Shown piece after piece: positions 50,087 to 57,975 of a DNA stretch of 64,000 nucleotides (its first letter is position 1; each line of letters begins with the position of its first letter). Position numbers and translations under genes: made by a program. The notes below the pieces were generated by a model. It had not been told where the DNA came from, did no database searches, and worked only from the letters and a program-made list of their open reading frames with translations. Source of the DNA: UBA2705 sp963977105 (GTDB taxonomy: Bacteria > Pseudomonadota > Alphaproteobacteria > Micavibrionales > Micavibrionaceae); assembly GCA_963977105.1 (NCBI GenBank), contig CAXBNI010000001.1:248001-312000 (forward strand), read 5' to 3'.

Positions 50087-51916
50087 ATGAGTCTTGCGCA
50101 TGAAAAGGCGCGTCCTGCACGGGGCGCTGCATTCGGCATTGAACGTTCTTTGAACAAAGCGCGTTGGGTGATGGCGGAGGATTCGTTAAGTGATGTGCAA
50201 GATATTATGCGCATGCAGAAAATGCCTGAGCTTGTTGCGAAATTATTATCTTCGCGTGGTATTCAGGGCGATGCGGTTGAGCCGTTCATTGACCCTAAAT
50301 TAGCCCGTGATTTTCCTGACCCATTTTCAATGCAAGGTATGCGTGATTTCGCTGATGATATTGCTACGGAAATTGAAAAAAGCACAAAGTTCGCGGTATT
50401 CGGTGACTTTGATGTTGATGGTTCAACGTCTTCCGCTGTGTTTGTCCGCTTTTTTCGTGCGCTTGGCCTTGAAATTCCTTTTTACATCCCCGACCGCATG
50501 GCTGAAGGTTACGGCCCGAATATTAACGCATTAAAAAGCCTGCAGGACCAAGGCGCGGAATATGTGTTTATTGCCGATTGCGGAACGACATCTTTTGACG
50601 TGATTGCGGCGGGTCGGGAAATGGGTTTGAAAATCGTAATTTTTGACCATCATGAACCTGAAGATAAGCTACCGGTCGCGAATCATGTCATTAACCCTAA
50701 GCGTCATGATGATGAAAGCGGGCTCGATGTGCTTGCTGCTGTGGGCGTGTGTTATCTGTCCTGTGTCGCGATTAATAACGTGCTAAAGGCGCGCGGTTAT
50801 TATGATGCGAAAGGGTTAAAGGCGCCAGATATGCGTAATATGCTTGATTTGGTCGCCTTGGGCACTGTGTGTGACATGGTGCCGCTTACGGGGGCGAACC
50901 GTTTATTTGTCCGTTATGGTCTGCCGATGATTGAACGTCAAAGTAATATAGGCATTAAAGCGCTCTCAGAGGTCGCAGGTGTGTCTGGGACAGTTGATTC
51001 CTATACATGCGGTTTTATGCTCGGGCCACGCATTAACGCAGGTTCTCGCGTCCATAAGGCTTATTTGGGCGCGGAGATGCTTTCGAGCGAAGATGCTGAG
51101 CATGCAAAAAACATTGCTTGGACGCTGAATGATTGCAACGATAAGCGCAAAGCCATTCAGACAGAGATGATTGAACGCGCTAAGCGTAAGGTTGAGGCTG
51201 AGGGATTGGATCAGCATCCTTTGTTATTTATTGATGATGAAAAAGGGCACCCAGGCTTAAGCGGCCTAGTCGCGGGGCAGGTAAAGGAGCTCTATAATAA
51301 GCCATGCATCGTCGTGACCTATGCTGACGGTGAAGATGGCCGCAGAGAAGGCCGTGGTTCGGGGCGTTCGGTCGCTGGCGTGAATATGGCGACTGCTTTC
51401 ATTGATGCGCGGCATGCAGGCCATGTGCTTAAAGGCGGCGGTCATGCTATGGCGGGCGGCTTTACTTTGCTGCCGGAACAGGTTGAAGGGCTACAGGCCT
51501 TTTTGAATGAGCATGTTGCAAAACAATTAGAATCGGCAGAGCCGATGGTTGATACAGAAATTGATGGCGTAATTTCAGTACGCGGCGTACAGGTTGGCCT
51601 TGCGCGTGATATTGAGCGCTTTGTCGGCCCTTATGGCATGGCGAATGAAGAGCCGTTATTTGTGCTGCCCAATGTAAAACTACAAATGGTGGATGTTGTC
51701 GGCGGCGCGCATGTGAAATGCATGATTGTTGACGCAGAAGGCGGCAGTCGCATCAAAGCTATTGCGTTCCGTGCGGCAGATACTGAAATGGGCGAGGTGA
51801 TGCTTAAGAAACAAGGTGCGCCAATGCATGTCGTCGGTTTTATTCGTATTAACAGCTGGAACGGCAACGAAACTGCGGAGCTACATATTAAAGATGTTGC
51901 CTTGTTACAGGGGTAA
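50087..51916 (+). CDS. recJ: single-stranded-DNA-specific exonuclease RecJ
   Basis: A 5'-3' exonuclease for recombination and mismatch repair. The 609 residues have the DHH-family motifs: AVFGDFDVDGSTS, FIADCGT, IVIFDHHEP, and GTVCDMVPLTGANR, then DHHA1 (GPRINAGSR and HVLKGGGHAMAGGF), and an OB domain at the C-terminus. The length is typical of alphaproteobacterial RecJ. It is downstream of hom, an order common in this class. Confidence 0.96.
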   Translation: MSLAHEKARPARGAAFGIERSLNKARWVMAEDSLSDVQDIMRMQKMPELVAKLLSSRGIQGDAVEPFIDPKLARDFPDPFSMQGMRDFADDIATEIEKSTKFAVFGDFDVDGSTSSAVFVRFFRALGLEIPFYIPDRMAEGYGPNINALKSLQDQGAEYVFIADCGTTSFDVIAAGREMGLKIVIFDHHEPEDKLPVANHVINPKRHDDESGLDVLAAVGVCYLSCVAINNVLKARGYYDAKGLKAPDMRNMLDLVALGTVCDMVPLTGANRLFVRYGLPMIERQSNIGIKALSEVAGVSGTVDSYTCGFMLGPRINAGSRVHKAYLGAEMLSSEDAEHAKNIAWTLNDCNDKRKAIQTEMIERAKRKVEAEGLDQHPLLFIDDEKGHPGLSGLVAGQVKELYNKPCIVVTYADGEDGRREGRGSGRSVAGVNMATAFIDARHAGHVLKGGGHAMAGGFTLLPEQVEGLQAFLNEHVAKQLESAEPMVDTEIDGVISVRGVQVGLARDIERFVGPYGMANEEPLFVLPNVKLQMVDVVGGAHVKCMIVDAEGGSRIKAIAFRAADTEMGEVMLKKQGAPMHVVGFIRINSWNGNETAELHIKDVALLQG

Positions 51917-51960
51917 AATAAGGGTTATTAAAAAAAAATCATTTTTTTTGAAAATAATGC

Positions 51961-51990
51961 TTGATTAATGTATGTGAGTTAGCTTATAAA
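51961..51990 (+). promoter_or_regulatory. probable promoter of tRNA-Glu
   Basis: TTGATT at 51961-51966 and TATAAA at 51985-51990 are separated by 18 bases; the tRNA begins 31 bases further on. An A8/T8 inverted repeat at about 51931-51949 lies just upstream and may end recJ transcription. Confidence 0.55.
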
Positions 51991-52021
51991 CAGCCTCGTC
52001 TTTAGGACGCAAGTCAGGTAT

Positions 52022-52097
52022 GTCCCGTTCGTCTAGAGGCCTAGGACACTGCCCTTTCACGGCGGCAACACGGGTTCGAATCCCGTACGGGATACCA
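52022..52097 (+). tRNA. tRNA-Glu (anticodon TTC)
   Basis: 76 bases with an encoded CCA. The anticodon stem CTGCC/GGCGG has the loop CTTTCAC, giving TTC. The T arm reads CGGGTTCGAATCCCG. The acceptor arms GTCCCGT and ACGGGAT pair at six positions, with a G-U at the first pair (1-72), where G-C is usual for this tRNA. Confidence 0.97.
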
Positions 52098-52111
52098 CTG
52101 ACTTACTAAAG

Positions 52112-52138
52112 AAAACCGCCATATTGGCGGTTTTTTTT
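52112..52138 (+). terminator. Rho-independent terminator after tRNA-Glu
   Basis: AAAACCGCC and GGCGGTTTT form a stem across a 5-base loop (ATATT), followed by a run of eight T's, 15 bases after the tRNA. Confidence 0.93.
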
Positions 52139-52219
52139 ATGACTTAATTTCGGCGCTGAGCCTACGCGACAAGCGAATGTAATAAATAATCAAGGCAGAT
52201 GGGCGTTGCGCTCGTTTCG

Positions 52220-52251
52220 ATCGATAGAACATTTATAATTGTTCTATCGAT
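52220..52251. repeat. perfect 12-bp inverted repeat
   Basis: ATCGATAGAACA and TGTTCTATCGAT are exact reverse complements across an 8-base AT spacer. No T run follows, so it is not a terminator; it looks more like an operator or a hairpin element. It lies in the 234 bases between the tRNA-Glu terminator and the cation transporter's 3' end. Confidence 0.6.
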
Positions 52252-52369
52252 GTTCTTTATTGTCCTGTGTCACGTCTTGATTGCGCGCGAGACGGTGTTC
52301 TCAAGCGAAGAATACGGCGGGGAATATAAAACATGTGGCCGCTGTAACTATATTGCTACCGTGCCTTAG
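52250..52369 (+). CDS. possible 39-codon small gene with a CxxC pair
   Basis: An ATG at the end of the inverted repeat opens a 39-residue frame: MFFIVLCHVLIARE, then an acidic, Gly/Tyr-rich stretch, and CGRCNYIATVP at the end. There is no clear ribosome site, and it converges on the cation transporter gene. The hydrophobic start and the CxxC are suggestive, but the frame may be chance or the remnant of a longer gene. Confidence 0.25.
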   Translation: MFFIVLCHVLIARETVFSSEEYGGEYKTCGRCNYIATVP

Positions 52370-52371
52370 AT

Positions 52372-53286
52372 TTAATGTTGGTGGCCGTGGACGTCATGGT
52401 CACGGCAATCCGCGCTAATTTCTTTATTCTCAAATTCTAAAGTTGAATGACTAATCGCAAACTTTTCCTTAAGCAGTGCTTTAAGTGAATGTTTGACGCT
52501 TTCCATCTTGCTTAAGTCGTCAATAACGACATGTGCCTCTAAGGCTGTTTTCTGTTCGTGGATTTGCCAGATGTGGATGTGGTGGATGTCATTGACATGA
52601 TCGTGTGCCTTTAAGGTAGCAATAAGTTCATCGCGATTAATACTCTTTGGGGTCCCTTCCATTAACAAGTGGATGGTGTTCTTCATGGCATGATACCCGT
52701 GGATGATGACATAGATGGAGATAACAAGCGATAAAGCAGGGTCAATCCAGTTCCACCCTTTATAAAATATAGCTATGCCGCCTAAAATAACCGCGAGTGA
52801 GGCAAGGGCGTCCATAATGTTATGCAGGAAGGCTGCACGCATGTTCTCGCTGCTGCTGGCGTGGTTACGTAGAAGTAATGCGGTGCCTGTATCAATGATT
52901 AAGGCGACGGCAGCAACCCAAATCATAATCGGGGCGTGAACGTCTTCAGGGTTAAGGATGCTAAAAACAGATTTTCCTGCGAGGAAAAGGCCGATCATGA
53001 TGAGCGCGGTTAGGTTGACAAGCGCAGCGATTGATTCTGCGCGTTTATAACCAAAGCTACGCATGTGATCAGCAGGGCGCTCGCCAATCATAATAGCAAC
53101 GAGAGCGAGGACGAGGGCGAGGGCGTCGCTTGCGTTATGCAGCGCATCAGTTAGCAAGGCGAGAGAGTTCGCTGCTACGCCGCCAATAATCTGCGCAATT
53201 GTCAGTAGGCCGTTAATCGCGATCGCGATAATCAGGGCTTTTTTGCTGAGATGAGATGTTTGATGGTGGGCGCAATCATGAGGCAT
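52372..53286 (-). CDS. cation diffusion facilitator family transporter (ZitB/CzcD-like)
   Basis: 304 residues with six membrane helices. The metal sites are HxxxD pairs in helices 2 and 5 (LLTDALHNASDALALV and AFLHNIMDALASLAV). The C-terminal cytoplasmic domain has HIHIWQI. His-rich ends (HDCAHHQTSH at the start, HDVHGHQH at the end) favour zinc. It exports zinc or similar divalent cations in exchange for protons. Divergent from the VanX-like gene with 73 bases between starts. Confidence 0.93.
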   Translation of the reverse strand: MPHDCAHHQTSHLSKKALIIAIAINGLLTIAQIIGGVAANSLALLTDALHNASDALALVLALVAIMIGERPADHMRSFGYKRAESIAALVNLTALIMIGLFLAGKSVFSILNPEDVHAPIMIWVAAVALIIDTGTALLLRNHASSSENMRAAFLHNIMDALASLAVILGGIAIFYKGWNWIDPALSLVISIYVIIHGYHAMKNTIHLLMEGTPKSINRDELIATLKAHDHVNDIHHIHIWQIHEQKTALEAHVVIDDLSKMESVKHSLKALLKEKFAISHSTLEFENKEISADCRDHDVHGHQH

Positions 53287-53359
53287 ATCGTCATACTATC
53301 TGTTTTATGTTACTGTCCTTGTGGTTTAAAAACTATAATCAAAACGGACCTCTACCGCG

Positions 53360-54040
53360 ATGGAAAAAATTAAAATTAGTGATCTTGTTCATATGGATGG
53401 GCATAATGGGCTTTATGTCGCCGATGTCGTTTATGCGGATGCGGCGCATCCTGACAATGTCTTTGGCTGCGCACTGTACCGCAGCGGAGCCCAGATATAT
53501 TTACATCGCCGTTTGGCTGATATTGTGGTCAAGGCTGCAGTGGCAGCAAAGGAGGACGGCTTGACTTTGGTTGTCAAGGACGGGCTGCGTCCGATGGAAG
53601 CGCAGGCCGCAATGGGAGAAAGTCCGATAGCGAAGCTGCACCCAGAATGGCTGGTTGCACCGCGTTTAATATCGCCGCCGGGTGCGGGCGGTCACCCACG
53701 CGGCATGGCGGTTGATGTGACTTTATTTGATGCGAAGGTCGGCGGGGCATTAGATATGGGCACGCCATTTGATTGTTTCCCTGAACATAAAGACGCAGGT
53801 ATTTGGCCTGCGCATCGGGCCTATGTGGATTTGCCGCAAATATGCTTAGATAATCGTGCGCGCTTGGATCGTTATATGGAAGGTGCGGCAGCTGTATGTG
53901 CGGAAAAACTGCTCGCCTTACCAGCGGAATGGTGGGATTATCGTTTTTATCCCGAAGAAAGCGCTCTGTACGAACCGTTAAGTGACCTTGATTTACCTGA
54001 TAATATGCGGCTTTGTATAAATAAAGCTTGCATAAGTTAG
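53360..54040 (+). CDS. D-alanyl-D-alanine dipeptidase (VanX/DdpX-like, M15D)
   Basis: 226 residues with the VanX pattern: LVVKDGLRPMEAQ, the zinc-binding GGHPRGMAVDVTLFD (His and Asp), LDMGTPFDCFPEH, and EWWDYRFY with the catalytic Glu. Such enzymes hydrolyse D-Ala-D-Ala, for wall recycling (DdpX) or, with vanH and vanA, for vancomycin resistance. No vanHA genes are here, so recycling is more likely. No signal peptide, so it is cytoplasmic. Confidence 0.88.
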   Translation: MEKIKISDLVHMDGHNGLYVADVVYADAAHPDNVFGCALYRSGAQIYLHRRLADIVVKAAVAAKEDGLTLVVKDGLRPMEAQAAMGESPIAKLHPEWLVAPRLISPPGAGGHPRGMAVDVTLFDAKVGGALDMGTPFDCFPEHKDAGIWPAHRAYVDLPQICLDNRARLDRYMEGAAAVCAEKLLALPAEWWDYRFYPEESALYEPLSDLDLPDNMRLCINKACIS

Positions 54041-54117
54041 CGATTATACGTTTTATGAGCGGACAATATGTATTATACTACATGTTGTATATTTTAAAGA
54101 AAGATAGATAAAGTTAA

Positions 54118-55587
54118 ATGAATGATATTCAAACGTTTGAAGACTTAGGTCTTAGCGACGAAACAATGAGAGCCTTGAAAGATGCTGGCTACGAAAAGCC
54201 AACACCAATTCAAGCACAAGCAATTCCCAATATTTTAATGGCCCGTGATTTGGTCGGCCTTGCGCAAACAGGCACAGGTAAAACGGCAAGCTTCACGCTG
54301 CCGATGATTGACATCCTTTCCACAGGCCGCGCACGCGCACGCATGCCGCGTTCCTTGGTGTTGGCACCAACGCGCGAATTAGCGGCGCAGGTTGCAGAGA
54401 ATTTTGATAAATACGGTAAGTACCATAACTTGACGAAAGCGCTGCTTGTCGGCGGTTCAGCGATGGGTGAACAAATGAAGCTTCTAGACCAAGGGGTTGA
54501 TGTTTTAATCGCAACGCCAGGGCGTCTGCTTGACTTGTTTGACCGTGGTTCAATGATTCTGTCTGATATGAAAATATTAGTGATTGACGAAGCTGACCGT
54601 ATGCTTGATATGGGGTTTATACCTGATATTGAAAAAATCGTGAGCAAGCTGCCGCCATTACGCCAGACATTACTGTTCTCAGCGACAATGCCCAATGAGG
54701 TGAAGCGCCTAACAGAAAAATTCCTTAGTAATCCACGCACTGTCTCCGTTGCTCCGCCTGCTACAGCATCTGCAACTATTACGCAGAACCTGACTTGGGT
54801 AACGCCGAAAGACAAAAAACGCGTTTTAGCGCATTTGTTACAAAAAGAAAAAGTCGCGAATGCGTTCATCTTTTGTAACCGCAAACGCGACATTTCTTCA
54901 CTTTGTGAGTTCTTGAAAAAAGAAGGCTTCTCAGCAGAAGCTATGCACGGTGATTTGGCGCAAACGCAGCGTACAGAAACATTAGCGAAGTTCAAAAACA
55001 ACGAGCTTTCACTGCTTGTGTGTTCAGATGTCGCGGCACGTGGCCTAGATGTACAGGGCGTATCGCATGTTTTTAACTATGATATTCCAATGCATGCAGA
55101 TGATTATGTTCACCGTATTGGCCGTACAGGCCGTGCAGGCATGACGGGTGTGTCATGGTCGCTCGCAGTGAAAGACGATGAGAAATACATCCGAGCAATT
55201 GAGAAAGTTACAAAGAGTGAGCTTCCTGTTGTTGAGGTTAATGATTTGCCAGGTACGAAAGCAAAAGCTGGCACAGCACGCACTTCTCGACCTGATCGTC
55301 CAGAACGCAAAGAGGCGCCTGCACGTCATGAAAAGCCAAAACGTGAGTCGGAAAATAATAACAGCTCGCGTGGCCGCAACAACCGTAATGCTAGCAGCGG
55401 CAGCAATGCACGCCCTGAACAAAAAGTTCAGCCCGTACGTGCGCCGCAAACGCCGCGTGATGAAAAAGGTGTGAATCCGTATGATCACAGAACAAACCAC
55501 AACGCCAATAAAAATAAGCGTTATCAAGATGATGACTTACCGGATGTTGTTGGTTTTGGTGAAGATTTACCGACTTTCATGAAATAG
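54118..55587 (+). CDS. DEAD-box RNA helicase (RhlE-like)
   Basis: 489 residues. All motifs are visible: the Q motif (FEDLGLSDETMRALKDAGYE, KPTPIQAQAIP), Walker A AQTGTGKT, PTRELAAQV, DEAD as VIDEADRMLDMGF, SAT, and HRIGRTGRAG. The tail (about 385-475) is rich in Arg, Asn and Glu and should bind RNA loosely. RhlE-type proteins act in ribosome assembly and mRNA turnover. Tandem hairpins follow. Confidence 0.95.
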   Translation: MNDIQTFEDLGLSDETMRALKDAGYEKPTPIQAQAIPNILMARDLVGLAQTGTGKTASFTLPMIDILSTGRARARMPRSLVLAPTRELAAQVAENFDKYGKYHNLTKALLVGGSAMGEQMKLLDQGVDVLIATPGRLLDLFDRGSMILSDMKILVIDEADRMLDMGFIPDIEKIVSKLPPLRQTLLFSATMPNEVKRLTEKFLSNPRTVSVAPPATASATITQNLTWVTPKDKKRVLAHLLQKEKVANAFIFCNRKRDISSLCEFLKKEGFSAEAMHGDLAQTQRTETLAKFKNNELSLLVCSDVAARGLDVQGVSHVFNYDIPMHADDYVHRIGRTGRAGMTGVSWSLAVKDDEKYIRAIEKVTKSELPVVEVNDLPGTKAKAGTARTSRPDRPERKEAPARHEKPKRESENNNSSRGRNNRNASSGSNARPEQKVQPVRAPQTPRDEKGVNPYDHRTNHNANKNKRYQDDDLPDVVGFGEDLPTFMK

Positions 55588-55598
55588 TATCAATTATC

Positions 55599-55651
55599 GC
55601 AAATAAATTGTGATTATTTGCAGGTTTTCGGCAGAAAACAACGTTTTTCTG
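55599..55651 (+). terminator. two tandem hairpins between the helicase gene and lptD
   Basis: The first (55599-55622) pairs GCAAATAA with TTATTTGC around a 7-base loop. The second (55632-55651) pairs CAGAAAAC with GTTTTTCTG, with T's in its 3' arm and TTT just after. Together they probably end the helicase transcript; they could also affect lptD, whose GTG start lies 35 bases on. Confidence 0.5.
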
Positions 55652-55685
55652 TTTCATATCATGCGCGGTTCTTTTATGATTAGTT

Positions 55686-57908
55686 GTGATTAAACAAACA
55701 ATCTTGGCCAGTATCTTGTCTAAACCTTATCTTCGCAAATTTTTGACCGTTTTATGTGCATCGACCATGATGACCGTTTTGCCGACGCATATTTCATTTG
55801 CGCAGGCAAACGATAAAGCGCCTGTTGATTTTGTCGCTGATAATTTAATGCACGATGATGAAAATCAAAAAATTATTGCGACAGGTAATGTTGAGTTAGC
55901 ACAATCTGGGCGCGTCGTGACTGCAGATGAAATTACCTATGACTTGCTGAGCGATAAGGTTATCGCGAAGGGTAATATTGCGATGACGGATGAAGATGGC
56001 AATGTTTACTTCGCCGACTATCTTGATTTAAATGATTCATTCAAAGATGGCTTTGCGGATAAAATCCGTATCGTGTTAGTACAAGGGGATTACTTCTGGG
56101 CTGACAAGGCAGAGCGTGTCGGCGGTACAGTAACGCGGATGGAAAATGCACGCTATACGCCGTGTAAGCCATGCGAAGATAATCCTGATAAAGCCCCAGC
56201 TTGGTCGATTAATGCAAAATCTGTAGAACATGACCAAGAAGAACACCGCGTTTCTTATCGCGATGCTTGGTTCGAATTTTTTGGTGTGCCTGTCGCTTAT
56301 ACGCCTTATTTTGCACATGCGGATGGTACAGTGAAACAAAGAAGCGGTTTATTGTCACCAACGTTCAGTTTGGATAGTGACCTTGGCGTTGGCGTCGAAA
56401 CCGCTTACTACTGGGGCGCTGCGGCTGATATGGACGCGACAATTGGCTTGCAAGCTTACAGTAATGAAACTCCCGTTCTGCTCGGTGAGTTTCGTAAGCG
56501 TTATACGGATGCGTCAATTACACTAAATGGCAGTGTAACGGAATCTGGGCGTACGGAACGTTCAGCGGGCGTAGATGTCGATATTGATAATGAGATTCGT
56601 GGCCACTTCCAAGGGATCGGCCTGTGGGACATTAATGATAAATGGCGGGCAGGCTTTGATGTTGAAGTTGCGAGCGATAACCAGTATTTAAACCAGTATA
56701 ACATTTCGGATGAAGACATCCTTGAAAGTGAAGTTTCTGTTGAGCGTTTTGACGGGCGCAACTATGCCGCCGCGCGCAGTTTGTTTTTTCAAGATTTGCG
56801 TATTGACCGCGACGTCGATCAGCCCAATGTTATCCCAGAACTTGAGGTAAGCTTTGTACAGGATGCTGGTGATTTTCTTGGGGGGCGTTTAGATGCCGAC
56901 ATTTCATTTTTAGGGCTGCGCCGAGAAGGCAGCGACCAAGACTTGAACCGCTTAAGTCTGCGTACAGGGTGGGATCGTCGTTTCGTTAGTGGTCATGGTC
57001 TTGTGAGCGACTTTGAAGCTTATGTCCACGGAGATGCGTATAACATTCGTGATATTGGTCTTGATAACGAAACGAAGACAGAGGGCCGTGTCTACCCTGT
57101 CGCAAATTTGAAGACAGAATACCCTATTGCACGTTCATTTGATGGTTATCAGGTGATGCTAGCACCTGTTGCCGGCGTAACGCTGGCTCCTGATTTGAAC
57201 GAGAGTGACGAGGATGATATTCCAAACGAAGATAGTTTGGATGTGAAACTCGATAGTACAAATTTATTCGAAGCCAGTCGGTTCCCAGGGCTAGACCGCG
57301 TTGAAGATGATATTAAGGCGACTTATGGCCTACGTGCAGGTGTTTATGGTGACGGAGGCTCGCATACAGAAGCCTTTATTGGTCAAAGTTATCGTTTCGA
57401 TGACGAAGATAACCCGTTTGAAAGTGGCTCAGGCTTGACGCGCCAGCGCTCTGATTTCGTGGGCTCAATCAGCGCTGATATATCATCAAAATATTTCTTG
57501 GATTACCGTTTCCAGATGGATGGTAACTCTTTGGAATCTGAGCGCCATGAATTATCTGCGGCAGCAAGTTTTGGTAAGCTCGGCCTTTCCTCTCAGTATT
57601 TTTATGACCGTTCATACAGTGCGGCCGCTCTCACATCACCCAATGATGACGGTAGTCGTGAACAGCTAGATTCAAGTCTTTCATACTATATCCGACCTGA
57701 TTTGCGTTTTCGCGTTTCCGGGCGTTATGATCTGGGCGAAGACCAGGGACTACGTAAGGCAGACTTTGGTTTAGATTACTTTGGGCAATGTTTGTCACTG
57801 TCATCTACGTTGTCCCGTAATTTAACTGATGATGCCTCTGGTGAGAGTTCAACTGAGTTTACATTTAGTATTACATTAAAGAATATTGGGAGTTTTGCAG
57901 GTCAATAA
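55686..57908 (+). CDS. lptD: LPS-assembly protein LptD
   Basis: The outer membrane barrel that inserts lipopolysaccharide. 740 residues: a signal peptide ending in SFAQA, an LptA-like beta-taco domain (FVADNLMHDDENQKIIATGNV), and a C-terminal barrel of about 500 residues. The LptD cysteines are present but reduced: Cys160 and Cys163 (YTPCKPCED) and a single C-terminal Cys702. GTG start, no strong ribosome site. In many Alphaproteobacteria surA and pdxA follow lptD; here an SLC13 transporter gene does. Confidence 0.95.
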   Translation: MIKQTILASILSKPYLRKFLTVLCASTMMTVLPTHISFAQANDKAPVDFVADNLMHDDENQKIIATGNVELAQSGRVVTADEITYDLLSDKVIAKGNIAMTDEDGNVYFADYLDLNDSFKDGFADKIRIVLVQGDYFWADKAERVGGTVTRMENARYTPCKPCEDNPDKAPAWSINAKSVEHDQEEHRVSYRDAWFEFFGVPVAYTPYFAHADGTVKQRSGLLSPTFSLDSDLGVGVETAYYWGAAADMDATIGLQAYSNETPVLLGEFRKRYTDASITLNGSVTESGRTERSAGVDVDIDNEIRGHFQGIGLWDINDKWRAGFDVEVASDNQYLNQYNISDEDILESEVSVERFDGRNYAAARSLFFQDLRIDRDVDQPNVIPELEVSFVQDAGDFLGGRLDADISFLGLRREGSDQDLNRLSLRTGWDRRFVSGHGLVSDFEAYVHGDAYNIRDIGLDNETKTEGRVYPVANLKTEYPIARSFDGYQVMLAPVAGVTLAPDLNESDEDDIPNEDSLDVKLDSTNLFEASRFPGLDRVEDDIKATYGLRAGVYGDGGSHTEAFIGQSYRFDDEDNPFESGSGLTRQRSDFVGSISADISSKYFLDYRFQMDGNSLESERHELSAAASFGKLGLSSQYFYDRSYSAAALTSPNDDGSREQLDSSLSYYIRPDLRFRVSGRYDLGEDQGLRKADFGLDYFGQCLSLSSTLSRNLTDDASGESSTEFTFSITLKNIGSFAGQ

Positions 57909-57975
57909 TTCAGGCTGACTTGTTAATTTCTTTTAAATCAGTTATTTGTTAGCCTCAATTGAGGAGAGAGCTTAA

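Noticed and set aside
50087..51916. RecJ with DVD in place of DAD in the first motif
   Set aside because: I first thought it unusual, but the form GD(F/Y)DVDG is, to my knowledge, common in alphaproteobacterial RecJ.
54210..55001. 263-codon open frame on the minus strand across the helicase gene
   Set aside because: It is the antisense of a gene with all DEAD-box motifs and resembles no known protein.
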